Below, piece by piece: positions 1 through 4,476 of a stretch of 5,084 nucleotides of DNA (position 1 is its first letter; each line of letters opens with the position of its first letter). Source of the stretch: Pseudonocardiales bacterium (GTDB lineage Bacteria; Actinomycetota; Actinomycetes; Mycobacteriales; Pseudonocardiaceae); the NCBI GenBank assembly GCA_013695005.1, contig JACDBJ010000343.1:1-5084 (forward strand). The letters are read 5' to 3'. The notes beneath the pieces are model-generated. The model was not told the DNA's origin and ran no database searches. It saw only the letters and a list, made by a program, of their open reading frames with translations. A program made the position numbers and the translations under genes.

Positions 1-2
1 GC

Positions 3-92
3 GTGGACGGCCTGCTGTCCGACCGACCTGACCTGCTGCGCGACGTGCTGCGTCGGCGCGGTCAATGGTCGACGTCGTCCTCGCGGCCCTAG
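3..92 (+). CDS. Glycerophosphodiester phosphodiesterase, C-terminal end only (partial)
   Basis: Frame 3 is open from the left edge and stops at TAG 90-92, giving 29 visible residues that include DGLLSDRPDLLRDVLRRR. The 'GVDG-(I/L)-(I/L)-(S/T)-DRPD-LL' pattern is typical of the last strand and helix of the GP-PDE TIM barrel, where the final 'TDRPD' turn closes the barrel. The enzyme family hydrolyses glycerophosphodiesters to glycerol-3-phosphate and an alcohol. The catalytic His and Glu residues would lie upstream, outside the window, so activity cannot be judged. The frame ends 11 bp before the preferred start of the downstream permease and runs in the same direction, so the two are probably co-transcribed. 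The assignment rests on a short C-terminal motif only; another protein with a similar tail is possible. Confidence 0.6.
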   Translation: MDGLLSDRPDLLRDVLRRRGQWSTSSSRP

Positions 93-103
93 GCTCTGCA
101 AGC

Positions 104-1450
104 GTGAGCAGCGCCTCTGTCGAGCAGTCTCCTTCCACCCCCACCGGCCGTCGTGGACAGATCGTGGCCTGGGGCCTGTGGGACTGGGGCTCGGCGGCGT
201 TCAACGCCGTGATCCTCACCTTCGTCTTCTCGGTCTACCTGACCGACTCGGTCGGCGACGACCTGCCCGGCGACATCAGCGCGAACAGCTACCTGGGCTG
301 GGCGCTCGGGCTCGCCGGCCTGGTCATCGCCCTGTTCGCGCCGGTGACCGGTCAACGCAGCGACGCCGGCGGGCGGCGGCGACTCTCGCTCGGGGTCTGG
401 ACCGGGCTCGTCGTCGTTTCCATGCTGGCGCTCTTCTTCGTCCGCAACGAGTATCAGTACCTGTGGCTCGGCCTCGGCTTGCTCGCCCTCGGATCGATCT
501 TCTTCGAGCTCGCCGAGGTGTCCTACAACGCGATGATGCGCCAGATCTCCACGCCGCAGAACATTGGTCGGGTCTCGGGCTTCGGCTGGGCGATGGGCTA
601 CTTCGGCGGCATCGTGCTGCTGCTGACCGTCTACGTGCTGTTCATCGCCGGTGAGGGCGACACCCGCGGCCTGCTGGGCGTCAGCACCGACGGCGGGATG
701 AACATCCGCGTCGTCGCGCTGGTCGCCGGCCTCTGGTTCCTGATCTTCGCGCTGCCGGTGTTGTTCAAGGTTCCGGAGATCACCGGAGTACCGAAGGACG
801 AGCGGCTCGGCTTCTTCGCCTCCTACGGCAAGCTCATCCGCGACCTGCGCGATCTGTACCGCAGCCACCCGCACACGGTGTACTTCCTCGGCGCGAGCGC
901 CCTGTTCCGCGACGGGCTGGCGGCGATCTTCACCTTCGGGGCGGTGCTGGCGGTGACGGTCTACGGGATCAGTGCGGCCGACGTCTTGCTGTTCGGCGTC
1001 GCCGCCAACGTGATTTCCGCGCTCGGAGCGATCGTCGGCGGACGTTTCGACGACCGGATCGGGCCCAAACCGGTCATCGTGGTCTCGTTGGTCGGCATGC
1101 TCGCGAGCGGAACGATCCTGCTCTTCCTCTCGGGTCCGACGGCGTTCTGGATCTTCGGGCTGACGCTGACGCTGTTCGTCGGCCCGGCGCAGTCCTCGTC
1201 GCGCACCTACCTGGCCCGGCTGACCCCGCACGGGCGGGAAGGGCAGATGTTCGGCCTCTACGCCACCACCGGGCGGGCCGTGTCGTTCCTGGCGCCGACG
1301 CTAGTCGGGTTCTTCACCCTCGTCTTCGGCTCCGACCGTGCGGGCATCGTGGGCATCCTGCTGGTGCTCGCGCTGGGGCTGCTGGCGCTGTGGCGGGTCA
1401 GGCCGCCGGTCGCCGCCGGCGCACCCGACGAACAGCTGAGCGAGGTGTGA
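104..1450 (+). CDS. MFS permease, UMF1 / Atg22-like family
   Basis: This is a predicted 12-helix inner-membrane transporter of 448 residues from GTG 104. The N-terminus carries AWGLWDWGSAAFNAV (residues about 22-36), the aromatic 'W-x-L-(Y/W)-DWG-x-(S/A)-AF' signature that begins UMF1-type transporters. A motif-A-like cytoplasmic loop, GQRSDAGGRRR (83-93), follows helix 2, and its counterpart GGRFDDRIGPKP (312-323) follows helix 8, showing the twofold MFS architecture. GPAQSSSRTYLARLTP (360-375) is also typical of the family. The length is normal for the family. The substrate is unknown: fungal Atg22 exports vacuolar amino acids, but that cannot be transferred to bacterial members. ATG 65 would add 13 residues but overlaps the upstream stop at 92 and has no ribosome binding site. 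GTG 104 lies just past that stop with a weak AGG at 91-93, so I prefer it, though the choice is not certain. The TGA at 1448-1450 lies inside a CRP-type palindrome. Confidence 0.9.
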   Translation: MSSASVEQSPSTPTGRRGQIVAWGLWDWGSAAFNAVILTFVFSVYLTDSVGDDLPGDISANSYLGWALGLAGLVIALFAPVTGQRSDAGGRRRLSLGVWTGLVVVSMLALFFVRNEYQYLWLGLGLLALGSIFFELAEVSYNAMMRQISTPQNIGRVSGFGWAMGYFGGIVLLLTVYVLFIAGEGDTRGLLGVSTDGGMNIRVVALVAGLWFLIFALPVLFKVPEITGVPKDERLGFFASYGKLIRDLRDLYRSHPHTVYFLGASALFRDGLAAIFTFGAVLAVTVYGISAADVLLFGVAANVISALGAIVGGRFDDRIGPKPVIVVSLVGMLASGTILLFLSGPTAFWIFGLTLTLFVGPAQSSSRTYLARLTPHGREGQMFGLYATTGRAVSFLAPTLVGFFTLVFGSDRAGIVGILLVLALGLLALWRVRPPVAAGAPDEQLSEV

Positions 1451-1461
1451 CTTAGGTCACA
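1446..1461 (+). promoter_or_regulatory. CRP/GlxR-type operator palindrome
   Basis: TGTGACTTAGGTCACA matches the cyclic-AMP receptor consensus TGTGA-N6-TCACA at every fixed position and also has the central TA favoured by actinobacterial GlxR sites. The arms TGTGAC and GTCACA are perfect inverted repeats. It overlaps the TGA stop of the permease gene and lies about 125 bp upstream of the proposed -35 element of rbpA, a distance more suited to activation or long-range repression than to blocking polymerase. Occupancy is inferred from the match only. Further TCACA half-sites occur at 1475-1479 and 1528-1532 but lack a correctly spaced left half. Confidence 0.5.
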
Positions 1462-1556
1462 TACTGCGACCGCGTCACAACTGCGTGCGTACAACCGCGC
1501 GGTGCGGGACACTCATGTGTGCGGACGTCACAAGGCGTGCGTGAACTCGTGCTGGG

Positions 1557-1568
1557 TGCGCTAGCGCA
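1557..1568. repeat. 12-bp perfect palindrome in the rbpA upstream region
   Basis: TGCGCTAGCGCA is a perfect inverted repeat with no spacer. It lies 18 bp upstream of the proposed ECF-type -35 element of rbpA and immediately before an AT-rich patch (1568-1576). The position would suit an operator for a dimeric regulator acting on rbpA, but I do not recognise the motif, and a 12-bp palindrome can occur by chance in GC-rich DNA. Confidence 0.35.
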
Positions 1569-1586
1569 AATATCTTCCGCCTGGTG

Positions 1587-1614
1587 GGGAACGAACACCC
1601 GCCTTTCGGACGTT
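1587..1614 (+). promoter_or_regulatory. ECF-sigma (SigR/SigH/SigE-like) promoter of rbpA
   Basis: The -35 element GGGAAC (1587-1592) is separated by 18 bp from the -10 element CGTT (1611-1614). This closely matches the actinobacterial stress-sigma consensus GGAA(T/C)-N18/19-GTT. Transcription would begin near 1620-1624, giving a leader of about 46-50 nt before the rbpA ATG. Known: Streptomyces rbpA belongs to the thiol-oxidative-stress SigR regulon, so such a promoter is expected in front of this gene. Inferred: which ECF sigma factor of this organism reads it. Confidence 0.6.
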
Positions 1615-1629
1615 ACACCTGACGCACCG

Positions 1630-1650
1630 GTCGAGGGGAGTCCCCTCGGC
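1630..1650 (+). promoter_or_regulatory. Leader hairpin upstream of the rbpA ribosome binding site
   Basis: The arms 1630-1638 and 1642-1650 pair over 9 bp (CGAGGGG against CCCCTCG as the core, one G-U pair near the base) around an AGT loop. The stem lies a few bases downstream of the predicted transcription start and ends 4 bases before the Shine-Dalgarno AGGAAGGA at 1655-1662, which stays single-stranded. No U-tract follows, so it is not a Rho-independent terminator. A role in protecting the 5' end of the mRNA or in setting translation is inference; the pairing itself is plain in the sequence. Confidence 0.55.
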
Positions 1651-1669
1651 AGAGAGGAAGGACCACACC

Positions 1670-2014
1670 ATGGCAGACCGTGTCCTGCGCGGCAGCCGTC
1701 TCGGAGCTGTCAGCTACGAGACCGACCGCGACCACGATCTTGCGCCGCGGCGGTCCATCCATTACGCCTGCCCGAAGGGTCACGACTTCGCGGTTCCCTT
1801 CAGCGACGACGTCGAGCCGCCCGCGGTCTGGGAGTGCCGGTTGCACGGCAGCGTGTCCAAGTTGATCGACGGCGCGGAGCCCGAGCAGAAGCAGGTCAAG
1901 CCGCCGCGCACGCACTGGGACATGTTGCTGGAGCGCCGTACCACCGCCGAGCTGGACGAGCTGCTCACCGAGCGGCTGGAGCAGCTGCGCGGTCGTCGGT
2001 CACGCAGCGCCTGA
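1670..2014 (+). CDS. rbpA: RNA polymerase-binding protein RbpA
   Basis: RbpA (114 residues) is an essential or near-essential actinobacterial transcription factor. It binds RNA polymerase carrying the housekeeping sigma factor, stabilises the open complex and affects basal rifampicin tolerance. All four regions are visible: the N-terminal tail MADRVLRGSRLGAVSYETDR (1-20) running to LAPR (24-27), the core domain (about 28-70), the basic linker (K74, K77, R80) that contacts promoter DNA, and the sigma-interaction domain with the hallmark RTHWDMLLERR (80-90). The core has C34, H38, C56 and H59. Streptomyces RbpA binds zinc with a Cys-rich set (C-x3-H, then C-x2-C), so a histidine here appears to replace the last cysteine. 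The start is fixed by the invariant N-terminus and by AGGAAGGA at 1655-1662, 7 nt before ATG. It is preceded by an ECF-type promoter and leader hairpin and converges with ppm1. Identification is essentially certain. Confidence 0.97.
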   Translation: MADRVLRGSRLGAVSYETDRDHDLAPRRSIHYACPKGHDFAVPFSDDVEPPAVWECRLHGSVSKLIDGAEPEQKQVKPPRTHWDMLLERRTTAELDELLTERLEQLRGRRSRSA

Positions 2015-2033
2015 TCTTCGCGCGCCTGTTACG

Positions 2034-2045
2034 GCTCAGCTGAGC
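2034..2045. repeat. Palindrome at the rbpA/ppm1 convergent junction
   Basis: GCTCAGCTGAGC is a perfect 12-bp palindrome overlapping the ppm1 stop codon, within a convergent junction where only 21 bp (2015-2035) separate the two stop codons. It could form a 4-bp stem with an AGCT loop in either transcript, too weak for a classical terminator, and no U-tract follows on either strand. I see no conventional Rho-independent terminator for either gene; termination may be Rho-dependent or overlapping. Confidence 0.3.
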
Positions 2046-2842
2046 TGGGACTTCTCCCGCTCCTTGCGCGGCCGGAGCTGGCGCAATCGGTGCGACACGC
2101 CCCACGTGGTGACCTTCCACAGCGCCTCGGTGACGATGCCGGAGTTCATCTTCGACTCTCCGCGCTCGCGCTCGGTGAACGTGATCGGCACCTCGCGTAC
2201 CCGGAACCCGGCCTGCACCGCACGCCATGCCATGTCGACCTGGAAGCAGTAGCCCTGCGAGGACACGTCCGCCAGGTCGAGCTCCTCGAGCACCCGGCGA
2301 TGGAAGGCGCGGTAGCCGCCGGTCAGGTCACGAATCCCCACCCCGAGCGCCAGCCGCGAGTACAGGTTGCCGCCCTGGGACAGCCAGCGGCGGTGCGCCG
2401 GCCAGTTCACCACCTGGCCGCCACCGACGTAGCGGGAGCCGAGCACGATGTCGGCGTCCTGCAGCGCGCCGAGCATGGCGGGCAGGTCCTCGGGGGCATG
2501 TGAGCCATCGGCGTCCATCTCGACGATGATCTCTGCCTGACCGCGCAATGCGGCAGCGAAGCCGGCGAGGTATGCGGCGCCGAGCCCACCCTTGTCGGAG
2601 CGATGCAGCACCTGAATGCGGTCATCGGCCGCGGCCATGCTGTCGGCCAGCTGGCCGGTGCTGTCGGGGCTGGCGTCGTCGACGACCAGTACCTCGGCGT
2701 CGGGTAGGACGGCGTGCAGCCGAGCGACGATGGATTCGAGGTTCTCGCGTTCGTTGTAGGTCGGGATGACGACCTGCACCGACTTGCCTGACTGCTGAGC
2801 CGCCGTAGCAGCTCCCAGCGGCTCGTCGCCGGCTCGTGCCAT
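2036..2842 (-). CDS. ppm1: Polyprenyl-phosphate mannose synthase (Ppm1 / DPM1-like GT2)
   Basis: This 268-residue GT-A fold family 2 glycosyltransferase transfers mannose from GDP-mannose to polyprenyl phosphate. The product is the lipid-linked donor for lipomannan/lipoarabinomannan elongation and for protein O-mannosylation. Visible motifs in order are VVIPTYNE (24-31), VDDASPD (54-60, nucleotide binding), the metal-binding DADG (110-113), GSRYVGGG (135-142), the acceptor-region run DLTGGYRAF (172-180), QGYCFQVDMAW (196-206) and FTERERGESKM (222-232). There is no C-terminal membrane segment, so it is a soluble catalytic domain of the bacterial and DPM1 type and probably docks on a membrane partner. 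The adjacent lnt product is the likely partner, because M. tuberculosis encodes the two as one Lnt-Ppm1 polypeptide in the same order. The ATG is supported by AGGAG at 2852-2856, 9 nt upstream. It lies 12 bp after lnt and is last in the operon. Confidence 0.95.
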   Translation of the reverse strand: MARAGDEPLGAATAAQQSGKSVQVVIPTYNERENLESIVARLHAVLPDAEVLVVDDASPDSTGQLADSMAAADDRIQVLHRSDKGGLGAAYLAGFAAALRGQAEIIVEMDADGSHAPEDLPAMLGALQDADIVLGSRYVGGGQVVNWPAHRRWLSQGGNLYSRLALGVGIRDLTGGYRAFHRRVLEELDLADVSSQGYCFQVDMAWRAVQAGFRVREVPITFTERERGESKMNSGIVTEALWKVTTWGVSHRLRQLRPRKEREKSQLS

Positions 2843-2851
2843 CCTCGTCGT

Positions 2852-2856
2852 CTCCT
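2852..2856 (-). promoter_or_regulatory. ppm1 ribosome binding site overlapping the lnt stop codon
   Basis: AGGAG on the - strand lies 9 nt before the ppm1 ATG and shares bases with the lnt stop codon (TAG, 2857-2855). Ribosomes finishing lnt would therefore uncover or reuse this site, which points to translational coupling that keeps the acyltransferase and the mannose synthase in step. It also confirms the ppm1 start at 2842. Confidence 0.7.
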
Positions 2857-4471
2857 AGTCCGCCGCGTCCCTAGGCCGGTCCCGTCGTCGCCGTCGTGCG
2901 GTGGCCGCCGCGACGACTAGCGACAACGTCCCTAACGCGGATAGTAGCCATCCGGGTACGGAGCCCAACCGAGTGGCCAGGGTTTCGGTGTTACGCAGCG
3001 CGACCTGTTCCACCAGTATGGCCGGTGTGAACTGCTCCGAGCGGGTGATGATCGTTCCATCCGGACGGACGATGGCACTGACACCACTGGTCGCGGCGAC
3101 GACAACTGCCCGGTCGTGCTCGATCGCGCGGACTTGGGACATCGCCAGCTGCTGGTAGGTCATCTCGGTTAGGCCAAAGGTGGCGTTGTTGGTCGGTACG
3201 GCCAGCAGCTCGGCTCCGTTGTGCACGCTGTCCGCGAGCAGGTCGTCGAATGCCACCTCCCAACAGATGCCGATCCCGACGGTGGTGCCGGCCATCTGAA
3301 CCACGCCCGGGCCGTCGCCGGGGACGAAGTAACCGGCCCGATCCGCGTCGGGGCTGAACAGCCGGAAGAAGCTCCGCCACGGCAGGTACTCGCCAAACGG
3401 CTGCACCCGACGCTTGTCGTTGCCCTCGACCGGACCCACCCCTGGCGCCCAAACCAGCGACGTGTTGGTCGTGGTCTGCCTGTCGGGACGCACCAGCACC
3501 GCCCCGACGAGGATGGGAACGCCGACGGCGTCCGCGGCCTGGTTGATCCTGACGCGGGCGTCCGGGTTGCGAAGCGGGTCGATGTCGGACGAGTTCTCTG
3601 GCCAGATCACCAGCTGCGGGCGGGCCAGCCGCCCGGCCGCGACCTCGGATGCGAGTTCCAGCGTGCGGTCGACGTGGTTGTCCAGCACGGCCCGGCGCTG
3701 GGCGTTGAAGTCCAGCCCGAGCTGGGGGACGTTGCCCTGCACGGCGGCCACCGTGATCGTGCTGGCGTCGGCTGCCGGAGCACGCAGCGCCGCCACGGCC
3801 GGGCCGACCGCTACGGCCAGCACCGCGAGCACCACCGGCAGCGTAACCAGCGCCCACCGCCGGCCCGGCGCCGCGACCCTGCGGAGGAGCTCGGCGAGCG
3901 CGAATCCGACGAGCACCACCACGAACGACAGCAGCGGCACTCCACCCAACGCGGCCACCGGCGCAAAGATCCCCTCCGGCTGGCCGAAGCCGACCCTGCC
4001 CCACGGGAACCCGCCGAACGGCACCACCGACCGCAGCGTCTCCGAGCCCACCCACACGCATGCGGCCCACACCGGCGCGCCCGGTAGGCGGGACACCAGC
4101 GCGATGGCCGCTCCACCGACGGCCGTCAGCACCGCCTCCGTCGTCGACAGCGCCAGCCAGGGCAGCGCGCCGACGTAGGAGCTGGTCCAGGCGATCAGCG
4201 GCACGTAGAACGCGAGCCCGAACACGAACCCGTAGCCGAACCCGGCCCTCGCTCGCCGGCCGTAGAGCGTAGCGCCGAGCATCGCGAACGCGACCGGGGC
4301 GAGCCACCAGGCCGCACGCGGCGGGAAGCTGAGGTAGAGCAGCAGCCCGGCCGCCACCGCGGCCACGAGCCGCAGCCCGACGGGAAGCCCGGGGAGTCGT
4401 AGCCGGCGCGGCCCGGACTCGGAGTCCGGCCCGGACTCCGGTGGAGGACCGGTCACCGCAGGAGCAGCCAC
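2855..4471 (-). CDS. lnt: Apolipoprotein N-acyltransferase
   Basis: Lnt (538 residues) is a polytopic membrane enzyme that adds the third, amide-linked acyl chain to the N-terminal diacylglyceryl-cysteine of lipoproteins, using phospholipid as donor. A Pro/Ser/Glu-rich tail (1-20) precedes several hydrophobic helices (about 32-225), then a nitrilase-like domain starting at VAAVQGNVPQ (241-250), and a final helix (about 503-524) with an Arg-rich cytoplasmic end. The catalytic triad is visible as E292 in WPEN, K353 in DKRR and C403 in GICWEVAF. The other residues known to be essential in E. coli Lnt correspond to E361 (PFGEYLP) and E405. Length is normal for the family and the active site is intact. 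GTG 4471 is the first possible start in this frame after an upstream in-frame stop. It follows the PIG-L stop by 5 bp with only a weak AGG upstream, suggesting coupled translation. In mycobacteria this domain anchors and stimulates Ppm1. Confidence 0.96.
   Translation of the reverse strand: MAAPAVTGPPPESGPDSESGPRRLRLPGLPVGLRLVAAVAAGLLLYLSFPPRAAWWLAPVAFAMLGATLYGRRARAGFGYGFVFGLAFYVPLIAWTSSYVGALPWLALSTTEAVLTAVGGAAIALVSRLPGAPVWAACVWVGSETLRSVVPFGGFPWGRVGFGQPEGIFAPVAALGGVPLLSFVVVLVGFALAELLRRVAAPGRRWALVTLPVVLAVLAVAVGPAVAALRAPAADASTITVAAVQGNVPQLGLDFNAQRRAVLDNHVDRTLELASEVAAGRLARPQLVIWPENSSDIDPLRNPDARVRINQAADAVGVPILVGAVLVRPDRQTTTNTSLVWAPGVGPVEGNDKRRVQPFGEYLPWRSFFRLFSPDADRAGYFVPGDGPGVVQMAGTTVGIGICWEVAFDDLLADSVHNGAELLAVPTNNATFGLTEMTYQQLAMSQVRAIEHDRAVVVAATSGVSAIVRPDGTIITRSEQFTPAILVEQVALRNTETLATRLGSVPGWLLSALGTLSLVVAAATARRRRRDRPRDAAD
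4410..4440. repeat. Nested palindromes and 11-bp direct repeat in the 5' end of lnt
   Basis: GGCCCGGACTC occurs at 4410-4420 and again at 4428-4438. Between and across these copies are two overlapping perfect palindromes, each with a single central base: 8-bp arms at 4413-4420 and 4422-4429, and 10-bp arms at 4420-4429 and 4431-4440. The stretch encodes the low-complexity ESGPDSESGP segment (lnt residues about 12-21), where ESGP is itself duplicated. In the lnt mRNA it lies about 32-62 nt after the start codon and could fold into one of two mutually exclusive hairpins. Confidence 0.6.
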
Positions 4472-4476
4472 GCCGA

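Noticed and set aside
89..1231. Long open frame of 380 codons on the - strand opposite the permease gene
   Set aside because: Its translation is rich in Arg, Glu, Asp and Gln with no domain pattern, as expected for the antisense of a GC-rich membrane protein gene; the + strand frame has clear MFS motifs.
1571..1576. TATCTT as a housekeeping -10 element for a second rbpA promoter
   Set aside because: It fits TANNNT, but no acceptable -35 lies 16-19 bp upstream and there is no extended TGn. Possible, but not strong enough to annotate.
1519..2043. 174-codon + strand frame overlapping rbpA and its leader
   Set aside because: It runs through the promoter, hairpin and rbpA in the wrong phase, and its translation is Arg/Ala-rich without homology that I can recognise.
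2047..2058. GGGA-CTTC-TCCC as a terminator for rbpA
   Set aside because: The stem is only 4 bp, lies inside the ppm1 coding region and is not followed by a T-run.
3221..4178. Two + strand open frames opposite lnt (3221-4087 and 3414-4178)
   Set aside because: Low-complexity His/Arg or Ser/Thr/Ala-rich translations with no ribosome binding site and no recognisable domain; shadows of lnt.
2991..4307. 438-codon - strand frame overlapping lnt in another phase
   Set aside because: Composition is Arg/Gly/Ala-dominated without motifs; lnt in the correct phase has the full nitrilase triad. It is a GC-content artefact.
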